Positions 1 through 10,364 of a DNA stretch of 64,000 nt are shown in pieces. Origin of the DNA: Rhinopithecus roxellana (Eukaryota; Chordata; Mammalia; Primates; Cercopithecidae); the NCBI RefSeq assembly GCF_007565055.1, contig NC_044568.1, forward strand, positions 43,418,156 through 43,482,155. The letters are read 5' to 3'. Within the stretch, counting starts at the first letter, position 1. The number at the start of each line of letters is the position of its first letter. A model generated the notes under the pieces. It saw only the letters and a program-made list of their open reading frames with translations, did no database searches and had not been told where the DNA came from. The translations under genes were made by a program, and so were the position numbers.

Positions 1-3000
1 TGTTAACAAACTGTTAAAAGAAGGGAAGGGTGGAACTGTGTGTGATGAAGTCACATATCCGAAAGGAATCTCTCAGAAAGCTTCTCTCTGGTTTTTATGT
101 AAGGATACTTCCTTTTTCACCATGTTGCCGTATGGGCCCCCAAATATCACTTTGCGGAATCCACTACAACAGTGTAAGGAAACTGTTCCAAGAAGGGAAG
201 GGTGGAACTGTGTGTGATGAAGTCACATATCCGAATGCAATCTCTCAGAAACCTTCTCTCCATTTTTTATGTGAGGAAACTTCCTATTTCACCATGGGCC
301 CCTATGGGCTCCCAAATATCACTTTGCAGAATCCAGGACAACAGTGTTAGCAAACTGTTCCAAGAAGGGAAGTGTGGAACTCTGTGTGAGGAAGTCACAC
401 CTCAGAAAGCCATCTCTCAGAAAGCTTCTCTCTAGTTGTTATGTGAGGATATTTCGTTTTTCACCAGGGGCCCCCATGGGCTCCCAAATATCACTTTCCA
501 GTTTCCACGAAAAGAGTGTTAGCAACCTGCTTCCTGAGGTCTAAATTTTAAGTCTGTGAGATTAACTCACTGATCAGAAAGAAGTTTCTCAGAAAGCGTC
601 TCTTACGTTTTGAACTGATGAAATTTCCATTATCAGCGTAGGCCTCAATGCGATCCAAAGGGGCCCTTCTCAGGTTCCTCCAAGACGGTGTTAATGGACT
701 GCTCCACGAAACAAAAGTGTAACTCTGTGAGATGAATTCACACATCACCAAGAAGTTTCCTAGAAAGCTTCTTTCCAGTTTTCATCTGAGGGCGATTCCT
801 TTGTCACCTTAAGCTTCATTGCGCTATGAAGTATCTCATTGCAGATTTCCAGAAAACTGTGTTAACCAAGTGATCACTGAAGAGAAACGTGTAACTCTGT
901 GAGTTGCATTCACACATGGCAATGCAGTTTCCCAGAAGGCTTCTTTCCAGTTTTAATCTGAGGATATTTCATTTTTCACCATAGCCCTCAAAGAGCACCC
1001 AAATATCACTTTGCAGAATCCACGAAACAGTGTTATCAAACTGTTCCAAGAAGGGCATGGTGGAACTGTGTGCGATGAAGTCACACATCTGAAGGAAATC
1101 TCTCAGAAAGCTTCTCTCTAGTTATTATGTGAGGATTCTTCCTTATTCACCATGGGCCCCTATGTGCTCCCAAATATCACTTTGCAGAATCCACGAAAAC
1201 TGTGTTAGCAAACTGTTCCAAGAAGGGAAGGGTGGAACTCTGTGTGATGAAGTCGCACCTCGGACGGCTATCTCTCAGAAAGCTTCTCTCTAGTTTTTAT
1301 GTGAGGATACTTCCTTTCTCACCCTGGGCCCCTATGGGCTCCGAAATATCACTTTGCAGCATGCAGGAGAACAGTGTTACCAAACTGTTCCAAGAAGGGA
1401 AGGGTAGAACTCTGTGTAATGAAGTCACACATCAGAAAGCAATCTCTCACAAGGCTTCTCTATAGTTATTATGTGAGGATATTTACTTTTTCACCTTTGG
1501 CTCCTATGGGATCCCAAATATCACTTTGCAGTTTCCACGAAAAGAGTGTGAGCAAACTGCTTCCTGAGGTCTAAGTTGTGAGTCTGTGAAAGGAACTCAC
1601 TGATCAGAAAGAAGTTTCTCAGAAAGCTTCTTTCACGATTTGAAGTGATGAAATTTCCTTTATCAGCGTAGGCCTCAATTCGATCCAAAGAAGCCCTTCT
1701 CAGGTTCCTGAAAGACAGTGTTCATGGACTGCTCCACGAAACATAGGTGTAACTCTGTGAGATGAGTTCACACATCACCAAAAAGTTTCTAAGAAAGTTT
1801 CTTTCTACTTTTCATCTGTGGATATTTCTTTTGTCACCGTAAGCTTCACTGCGCTATGAAGTATCTAATTGCAGATTTCCAGAAAACTGGGTTAACAAAC
1901 TGATCACTGAAGATAAACGTGTAACTCTGTGAGTTGCATTAAAAAACGGCAATGCAGTTTCTCAGAAGGCTTCTTTCCAGTTTTCATCTGAGGATATTTC
2001 CTTTTTCACCATAGCCCTCAATGAGCTCCCAAATATTCCTTTGCAGAATCAACGACAACAGTGTTAGCAAACTGTTCCTGGAAGGGAAAGGTGGAACTCT
2101 GTGTGATGAAGTCACATATCAGAAAGCAATTTCTTAGAAAGCTTCTCTCTAGTTGTAATGTGAGGAAACTTCTTTTTTCACCATGGACCCCTATTGGCTC
2201 CCAAACATCACTTTGCAGAATCCACGACAACAGTGTTAGCAGACTGTTGCAAGAAGGCAAGTGTGGGACTCTGAGTGATGAAGTCACACATCAGAAAGCA
2301 ATCTCTCAGAAAGCTTCTCTCTAATTATTATGTGAGGATATTTCCTTTTCCACCATGAGGCCCTACGGGCTCCTAAATATCACTTAGCAGTCTCCTAGAA
2401 AAGAGTGTTAGCAAACTGTTTCCTGAGGTCTAAGTTGTAAGTCTCAGAGACGAACTCACTGATCAGAACGAAGTTTCTCAGAAAGCTTCTTTCACGTATG
2501 GAACTGATGAAATTCCTTTTATAAGCGTAGGGGTCAATGCGATCCAAAGATGCCCTTCTCAGGTTCCTCAGAGACAGTGTTAATGGACTGCTCCAAGAAA
2601 CATAAGTGTAACTCTGTGAGATGAATTCACACATCACCAAGAAGTTCCTATGAAAGCTTCTTTATAGTTTTCTTCTGAGGATATTACCTTTGTCACCGTA
2701 AGCTTCATTGTGCTATGAAGTATCTAATTGCAGTTTTCCAGAAAACTGTATTAACAAACTGATCACTGAACAGAAACGTGTAACTCTAGGAGTTGCATTC
2801 ACAGATGGCAATGCAGTTTCTCAGAAGGCTTCTTTCCAGTTTTAATTTGAGGATATTTCCTTTTTCACCATAGCCCTCAATTAGCTCCCAAATATCACTT
2901 TTCAGAATCCACGACAACAGTGTTAGCAAACTGTTCCAAGATGGGAAGGGTGGAACTCTGTGTGATGTAGTCACACATCAGAAAGCAATCTCTCAGAAAG

Positions 3001-4365
3001 CTTCTCTCTAGTTATTATGTGAGGATACTTCCTTTTTCAAACTGGGCCCCTATGGGCTCTCAAATATCACTTTGCAGAATCCACGACAACAGTGTTAGGA
3101 AACTGTTCCAGAAAGTGAAGGTTGGAAATCTGTGTGATGAAGTCACACATCAGAAAGCAATCTCTCAGAAAGCTTCTCTCTAGTTATTATGTGAGGATAT
3201 TTCCTTTTTCACCATGGGCCCCTACGGGCTCCCAAATATCACTTTGCAGTATCGTGGAAAAGAGTTTTAGGAAACTGCTTTCTGAGGTCTGAGTAGTAAG
3301 TCTGTGAGATGAACTCACTGATCAGAAAGAAATTTCTCAGAAAGCTTCTTTCACATTCTGAATTGATGCAATTCCCTTTATCAGCGTAGGCCTCAATGCG
3401 ATCCAAAGAAGCCCTTCTCCGGTTCCTCAACGACAGTGCTAATGCACTACTCCACGAAACATAAGTGTAACTCTGTGAGATGAATTCACCCATCACCAAG
3501 AAGTTTCTAAGAAAGCTTCTTTCTAGTTTTCATCTGAGGGTGTTTCCTTTGTCACGGTAAGCTTCTTTGCACTATGTATTATCTAATTGCAGATTTCCAG
3601 AAAACTGTGTTAATAAACTGATCACTGAAGAGTAACGTGTAACTCTGTGAGTTGCATTCACACAATGCAAAGCAGTTTCTCAGAAGGCCTCTTTCCAGTT
3701 TTAATCTGAGGATATTTCCTTTTTCACCATAGCCCTCGACGAGCTCCCAAATATCACTTGGCAGAATCCACAACAACAGTGTTATGAAACTGTTCCAAGA
3801 AGGGAAGGGTGGAACTCTGTGTGATGAAGTCACACATGAGAAAGCAATCTCTCAGAAAGCTTCTCTCTAGTTATTATGTGAGGATATTGCCTTTTTCACC
3901 ATGGGCCCATAGGGCTCCCAAATATCACTTTGCAGGTTCCATGAAAAGAGTGTTAGCAAACTGCTTAATGAGGTCTAATTTGTAAGTCTGTGAGATGAAC
4001 TCACTGATCAGAATGAAGTTTCTCAGAAACCTTCTTTCGGGTTTTCAACTGATGAAATTTCCTTTATCAGCGTAGGCCTTAATGCGATCCAAGAAGCCCT
4101 TCTCAGGTTCCTCAAAGACAGTGTTAATGGACTGCTCCACGCTATATAAGTGTAACTCTGTGAGACGAATTCAGACATCGCCAAGAAGTTTCTAGGAAAG
4201 CTTCTTTCTAGTTTTCAACTGAGGATATTTCCTTTGTCACCGTAAGCTTCATTGTGCTATGAAGTATCTGATTGCAGATTTCCAGAAAACTGTGTTAACA
4301 AACTAATCACTGAATAGAAACGTGTAACTCTGTGAGTTGCATTCACACATGGCAATGCAGTTTCT
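1..4365 (+). repeat. Alpha satellite, diverged cyclic block (left flank)
   Basis: Tandem ~171-172 bp alpha satellite monomers, about 25 of them. Orientation here and below is the strand that reads ttcctttttcaccatag; the commonly printed human consensus is the other strand. Monomer starts (approximate) show the order E(90) E(261) A(434) B(607) C(778) D(950) E(1122) E(1292) A(1464) B C D(1979) E A B C D(2838) E A B C D(3698) A B C. The A-B-C-D core repeats with 0 to 2 E monomers between D and A. Neighbouring cycles are clearly diverged and show no exact higher-order period, as expected for an old pericentromeric layer. Open frames in this block are chance frames of the satellite. Confidence 0.95.
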
Positions 4366-4669
4366 TTCTTTTTTTTTTTTTTTTTTTTGAGACGGAGTCT
4401 CGCTCTGTCGCCCAGGCTGGAGTGCAGTGGCCGGATCTTAGCTCACTGCAAGGTCCGCCTCCTTGGTTTACGCCATTCTCCTGCCTCAGCCTCATGAGTA
4501 GCTGGGACTACAGGCGCCCACCACCTCGCCCGGCTAGTTTTTTGTATTTTTTAGTAGAGACGGGGTTTCACTGTGTTAGCCAGGATGGTCTCGATCTCCT
4601 GACCTCGTGATCCGCCCGTCTCGGCCTCCCAAAGTGCTGGGATTACAGGCTTGAACCACCGCGCCCGGC
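4366..4669 (-). mobile_element. AluY, Old World monkey AluYR-like, minus strand
   Basis: A nearly full-length Alu SINE in reverse orientation. Its tail is a T-run up to 4388 and its body runs from gagacggagtctcgctc at 4389 to ccgcgcccggc at 4669. Read on its own strand it has caagcctgtaatccc, ctagccgggcgaggtgg and gatccggccactgcactc, which I associate with cercopithecid AluYR subfamilies rather than human AluY. Alus are non-autonomous retroposons mobilised by L1. It interrupts a C monomer after gcaatgcagtttct. No matching target-site duplication is visible: the left flank is a C-monomer tail and the right flank is an 8-bp minisatellite. The subfamily call is from recalled diagnostic positions. 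Confidence 0.95.
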
Positions 4670-4672
4670 AAG

Positions 4673-4784
4673 TTTTCCAGAATTCCAGTTTTCCAGTTTT
4701 CCAGAATTCCAGTTTTCCAGTTTTCCAGAATTCCAGTTTTCCAGAATTCCAGTTTTCCAGAATTCCAGTTTTCCAGATTTCCAG
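4673..4784. repeat. 8-bp minisatellite (ttttccag/aattccag)
   Basis: Fourteen consecutive 8-bp units directly after the Alu head. The units are ttttccag (T) or aattccag (A), in the order T A T T A T T A T A T A T, then atttccag. The last unit runs into aatactgtgttaac, ordinary C-monomer sequence. C monomers normally have atttccagaaaactg at this point, so the tract looks like a local expansion of one 8-bp piece of the satellite. It contains several EcoRI-type gaattc-like units. No function is implied. Confidence 0.95.
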
Positions 4785-6970
4785 AATACTGTGTTAACAA
4801 ACTGACCATGGAAGAAAAACGTGTAACTCTGTGAGTTGCATTCACACATGGAAATTCAGTTTCTCAGAATTCTTCTTTCCAGTTTTAATCTGAGGATATT
4901 TCCTTTTTCACCATAGGCGTCAATGAGCTCCCAAATATCACTTTGCAGAATCCACGACAACAGTGTTAGCAACCTGCCGCAAGAAGGAAAGGGTGGAACT
5001 CTGTGTGATGAAGTCATATATCCGAAAGCAATTTCTAAGAAAGCTTCTCTCTAGTTATTATGTGAGGATACTTCCTTTTTCACCATGGGCCACTATGGGC
5101 TCCCAAAAATCACTTTGCAGCATCCAAGACAACAGTGTTAGCAAACTGTTCCAAGAAGGGAAGGGTGGAACTCTGTGTGATGAAGTCACACATCAGAAAG
5201 CAATCTCTCAGAAAGCTTCTCCCTAATTATTATGTGAGGATATTTCCTTTTTCACCATGGGCCCCTATGGGCGCCCAAATATCACTTTGCAGTTTCCAGG
5301 AAAAGAGTGTTAGCAAACTGCTTCCTGAGGTCTAAGTTGTAAGTCTGTGACAAGAACTCACTGATCAGAAAGAAGTTTCTCAGAAAGCTTCTTTCACGTT
5401 TTGAACTGATGAAATTTCCTTTATCAGTGTAGTCCTCAATGCGATCCGAGGAAGCCCTTATCAGGTTCCTCAAAGACAGTGTTAATGGACTGCTCCACGA
5501 AACATAAGTGTAACTCTGTGAGATGAATTCACACATCACCAAGAAGTTTCTCAGAAAGCTTCGTTCTACTTTTCATTTGAGGATATTTCCTTTGTCACCG
5601 TAAGCTTCATTGCGCTATGAAGTATCTCATTGCAGATTTCAAGAAAACTGTGTTAACAAACTGATCACTGAAGAAAAACGTGTAACTCTCTGTGTTGCAT
5701 TCAGAAAGGGCAATGCAGTTTCTCAGAATTCTTCTTTCCAGTTTTAATCTGAGGATATTTCCTTTTTCACCATAGGCGTCAATGAGCTCCCAAATACCAC
5801 TTTGCAGAATCCACGACAACATTGTTAGCAAACTGTTCCAAGAAGGGAAGGGTGGAACTCTGTGTGATGAAGTCACATATCCGAAAGCAATTTCTCAGAA
5901 AGCTTCTCTCTAGTTATTATGTGAGGATACGTCGTTTTTCACAGTGGGCCACAATGGGCTAAAAAAAATCACTTTGCAGCATCCAAGACAACAGTGTTAG
6001 CAAAGTGTTCCAAGAATGGAAGGGTTGAACTCTGTGTGATGAAGTCACACATCAGAAAGCAATCTCTCAGAAAGCTTCTCTCTAATTATTTTGTGAGGAT
6101 ACTTCCGTTTTCCCCATGGGCCCCTATGGGCTCCCAAATATCTCTTTGCAGAATCCACGACAACAGTGTTAGCAACTGTTCCAAGAGGGGAAGGGTGGAA
6201 CTCTGGGTGATGAAATCACACATCAGAAAGCAATCTCTCAGAAGGCTTCTGTCTAGTTATTATGTAAGGATATTTCCTATTTCATCATTGCCCCCTATTG
6301 GCTCCCAAATATCACTTTGCAGTTTCCACGAAAATAGTGTTCACACACTGCTTCCTGAGGTCTAAGTTGTAAGTCTGTTTAATGAACTCACTGTTCAGAA
6401 AGTACTTTCTCAGAAATTTTCTTTCACGTTTTGAAATGATGAATTTTCCTTTAGCTGTGTAGCCCTCAATGATATCCAAAGAAGCCCTTCTCAGATTTCT
6501 TAGAGACAGTGTTAATGGACTGTTCCACGAAACATAATTGTAACTCTGTGAGATGATTTCACACATCACCAAGAAGTTTCTCAGAAAGCTTATTTCTAGT
6601 TTTCATCAGAGGATATTTCCTTTGTCAAAGTAAGCTTCATTGCGCTATGAAGTATCTAATTCCAGATTTCCAGAAAACTGTGTTAACAAACAGCTCACCG
6701 AAGAGAAACGTGTAACTCTGTGAGTTTCATTCCCACATGGCAATCCAGTTTCAAAGAAGGCTTCTTTCCAGTTTTCATCAGAGGATATTTCCTTTTTCAC
6801 CATAGTCCTCAATGGGCTCCCAAATACCACTTTGCAGTATGCACGACAACAGTGTTAGCAAACTGTTCCAAGTAGGGAAGGGTGGAACTCTGTGTGATGA
6901 AGTCACACATCAGAAAGCGATCTCTCAGAAAGCTTCTCTCTAGTTATTATGTGAGGATATTTCCTTTTCA
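4785..6970 (+). repeat. Alpha satellite, cyclic block with a five-monomer duplication
   Basis: Starts inside a C monomer whose front is missing (replaced by the Alu/minisatellite), then D E A B C D E E A B C D and so on. Marker variants recur 859 bp apart. The string ctcagaattcttctttcc is at 4863 and 5722, both followed by the unusual cataggcgtc. Cases of gggccac-atgggct with gcatccaagacaac occur near 5088 and 5946. This indicates a tandem duplication of five monomers. The stretch from about 5990 also resembles 48.55-50.2 kb (see separate entries). Confidence 0.9.
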
Positions 6971-8511
6971 CCAGGGGCCCCTAAGGGCTCCCAAATATCA
7001 CTTTGCAGTTTCCACGAAAAGAGGGTTAGCAAACTGCTTCCTGAGGTCTAAGTTGTAAGTCTGTGAGATGAACTCACTGATCAGAAAGAAGTTTCTCAGA
7101 ATGCTTCTTTCACGTTTGAACTGATGAAATTTCCATTATCAGCGTAGGCCTCATAGCGATCCAAGGAAGCCCTTCTCAGGTTCCTCAAAGACAGCGTTAA
7201 TGGACTGCTCCACGAAACATAAGTGTAACTCTGTGAGATGAATTCACACATCACCAAGAAGATTCTACGAAATCTTCTTTCTAGTTTTCATCTGAGGATA
7301 TTCCCTTTGTTACCGTAAGCTTCATTGTACTACGAAGTATCCAATTGCAGATTTCCAGAAAATGTTAACAAACTGATCAATGAAGAGAAACGTGTAACTC
7401 TGTGAGTTGCATTCACACATGGTAATGCATCTTCTCAGAAGGCTTCTTTCCAGTTTTAATCTGAGGACATTGCCTTTTTCACCATAGCCCTCAATGAGCT
7501 CCCAAATATCACTTTGCAGAATCCACGACAACAGTGTTATCAAACTGTTCAAGAAGGGAAGGGTGGAACTCTGTGCGGCGAATTCACACGTCAGAAAGCA
7601 ATCTTGCAGAAAGCTTCTCTCTAGTTATGATGTGAGGATATTTCCTTTTACACCATGGGCCCCTATGGGCTCCCAAATATCATTTTGCAGTTTCCACGAA
7701 AATAGTATTAGCAAACTGCTTCCTGAGGTCTGAGTTGTAAGTCTGTGAGATGAACTCATGGATCAGAAAGAAGTTTCTCAGAAAGATTCTTTCACGTTTT
7801 GAACTGATGAAATTTCCTTTATCAGCCTAGGACTCAATGCGATCCAAAGAAGCCCTTCTCAGGTTCGCCAAAGACAGTGTTAATGGACTCCTCCATGAAA
7901 CATAAGTGTAACCCTGTGATATAAATTCACACATCACCAAGAAGTTTCTCAGAAAGCTTCTTTATAGTTTTCATCTGAGGATATTTCCTTGCTCACCGTA
8001 AGGTTCATTGCGCTATGAAGGATCTAAATGCATATTTCAAGAAAACTGTGTTAACAAACTGATCACTGAAGAGAAAGGTGTATCTCTGTGAGTTGCATTC
8101 AGACATGGCAATGCAGTTTCTCAGAAAGCTTCTTTCCAGTTTTTATCTGAGGATATTTCCTTTTCCACCATAGGCCTCAATGAGCTCCCAAATGTAACTT
8201 TGCACAATCCACGACAACAGATTTAGCAAACTGTTCCAAGAAGGGAAGGCTGGAACACTGTGTGATGAGGTCACACATCAGAAAACCATCTCTCAGAAAG
8301 GTTCTCTCTAGTTTTTTTGTGAGGATACTTCCTTTTTCACCATGGGCCCCTATGGGCTCCCTAATATCACTTTGCAGAATCCACGATAACAGTGTTAGCA
8401 AACTGTTCCAAGAAGGGAAGGGTGGAACTCTGTGTGATGAAGTCACATATCGGAAACCAATCTCTATGATAGCTTCTCTCTAGTTATTATGTGAGGATAT
8501 TTCCTTTTTCA
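6971..8511 (+). repeat. 1541-bp nine-monomer tandem copy 1 (left edge of HOR array)
   Basis: First of two adjacent 1541-bp copies of order A B C D A B C D E. The first three monomers (A-B-C, to about 7490) resemble 49.71-50.23 kb outside the HOR array, including the shortened gaaaatgttaac in C. From the D monomer at about 7494 on, the sequence matches the last part of the 18-mer HOR (cctaggactc B monomer, gctcaccgtaagg C monomer). The junction between flank-type and HOR-type satellite therefore lies inside this copy, in a D monomer near 7494-7540. Confidence 0.9.
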
Positions 8512-10052
8512 CCAGGGGCCCCTAAGGGCTCCCAAATATCACTTTGCAGTTTCCACGAAAAGAGGGTTAGCAAACTGCTTCCTGAGGTCTAAGTTGTAAG
8601 TCTGTGAGATGAACTCACTGATCAGAAAGAAGTTTCTCAGAATGCTTCTTTCACGTTTGAACTGATGAAATTTCCATTATCAGCGTAGGCCTCATAGCGA
8701 TCCAAGGAAGCCCTTCTCAGGTTCCTCAAAGACAGCGTTAATGGACTGCTCCACGAAACATAAGTGTAACTCTGTGAGATGAATTCACACATCACCAAGA
8801 AGATTCTACGAAATCTTCTTTCTAGTTTTCATCTGAGGATATTCCCTTTGTTACCGTAAGCTTCATTGTACTACGAAGTATCCAATTGCAGATTTCCAGA
8901 AAATGTTAACAAACTGATCAATGAAGAGAAACGTGTAACTCTGTGAGTTGCATTCACACATGGTAATGCATCTTCTCAGAAGGCTTCTTTCCAGTTTTAA
9001 TCTGAGGACATTGCCTTTTTCACCATAGCCCTCAATGAGCTCCCAAATATCACTTTGCAGAATCCACGACAACAGTGTTATCAAACTGTTCAAGAAGGGA
9101 AGGGTGGAACTCTGTGCGGCGAATTCACACGTCAGAAAGCAATCTTGCAGAAAGCTTCTCTCTAGTTATGATGTGAGGATATTTCCTTTTACACCATGGG
9201 CCCCTATGGGCTCCCAAATATCATTTTGCAGTTTCCACGAAAATAGTATTAGCAAACTGCTTCCTGAGGTCTGAGTTGTAAGTCTGTGAGATGAACTCAT
9301 GGATCAGAAAGAAGTTTCTCAGAAAGATACTTTCACGTTTTGAACTGATGAAATTTCCTTTATCAGCCTAGGACTCAATGCGATCCAAAGAAGCCCTTCT
9401 CAGGTTCGCCAAAGACAGTGTTAATGGACTCCTCCATGAAACATAAGTGTAACCCTGTGATATAAATTCACACATCACCAAGAAGTTTCTCAGAAAGCTT
9501 CTTTATAGTTTTCATCTGAGGATATTTCCTTGCTCACCGTAAGGTTCATTGCGCTATGAAGGATCTAAATGCATATTTCAAGAAAACTGTGTTAACAAAC
9601 TGATCACTGAAGAGAAAGGTGTATCTCTGTGAGTTGCATTCAGACATGGCAATGCAGTTTCTCAGAAAGCTTCTTTCCAGTTTTTATCTGAGGATATTTC
9701 CTTTTCCACCATAGGCCTCAATGAGCTCCCAAATGTAACTTTGCACAATCCACGACAACAGATTTAGCAAACTGTTCCAAGAAGGGAAGGCTGGAACACT
9801 GTGTGATGAGGTCACACATCAGAAAACCATCTCTCAGAAAGGTTCTCTCTAGTTTTTTTGTGAGGATACTTCCTTTTTCACCATGGGCCCCTATGGGCTC
9901 CCTAATATCACTTTGCAGAATCCACGATAACAGTGTTAGCAAACTGTTCCAAGAAGGGAAGGGTGGAACTCTGTGTGATGAAGTCACATATCGGAAACCA
10001 ATCTCTATGATAGCTTCTCTCTAGTTATTATGTGAGGATATTTCCTTTTTCA
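8512..10052 (+). repeat. 1541-bp nine-monomer tandem copy 2
   Basis: Near-exact repeat of 6971-8511. Markers recur at +1541: ccaggggcccctaag at 6971 and 8512, and the gcggcgaattc D monomer at 7576 and 9117. By eye I found one clear internal substitution, agattctttcacg near 7793 against agatactttcacg near 9334. There is also one T-run difference at the left breakpoint. The breakpoints fall in the E-to-A boundary around gttattatgtgaggatatt. The copy continues directly into HOR sequence at its right end. Confidence 0.92.
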
Positions 10053-10364
10053 CCATGGGCCCCAATGGGCTACAAAATATCACTTTGCAGTTTCCACGAA
10101 ATAGTGTTAGCAAACTGCTTCCTGAGGTATAAGTTGCAAGTCTGTGAGATGAACTCACTGATCAAAAAGAGGTTTCTCAAAAGCTTCTTTCACGTTTTGA
10201 ACTGATGAAATTTCCTTTATCACCGTAGGCCTCAATGCGATCCAAAGAAGCCCTTCTCAGGTCCGTCAAAGACAGTGTTAATGGAACGCTCCACGAAACA
10301 TAAGTGTAACTCTGTGAGATGAATTCACACATTACCAAGAAGTTTCTAGGAAAGCTTCTTTCCA
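10053..10364 (+). repeat. HOR tail monomers A-B leading into unit U0
   Basis: Two alpha monomers. The A monomer reads gggccccaatgggctac and lacks one A in tttccacgaaatagtg, as in the 'type b' tails of units U3 and U5. The B monomer has the caggtccgtcaaagac and ggaacgctcc variants of 'type a' tails. This mixed pair closes the partial HOR copy that starts at 7494 and precedes U0. Confidence 0.85.

Noticed and set aside
4332..4610. A 92-codon frame resembling peptides often seen in human 'hypothetical proteins'
   Set aside because: It is the reverse strand of the AluY, a known source of spurious protein predictions.
4576..4849. A repetitive peptide frame on the minus strand (repeats of KLEFW/ENWKTGIL)
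   Set aside because: It is the translation of the 8-bp minisatellite and adjacent Alu; the repeat explains it fully.
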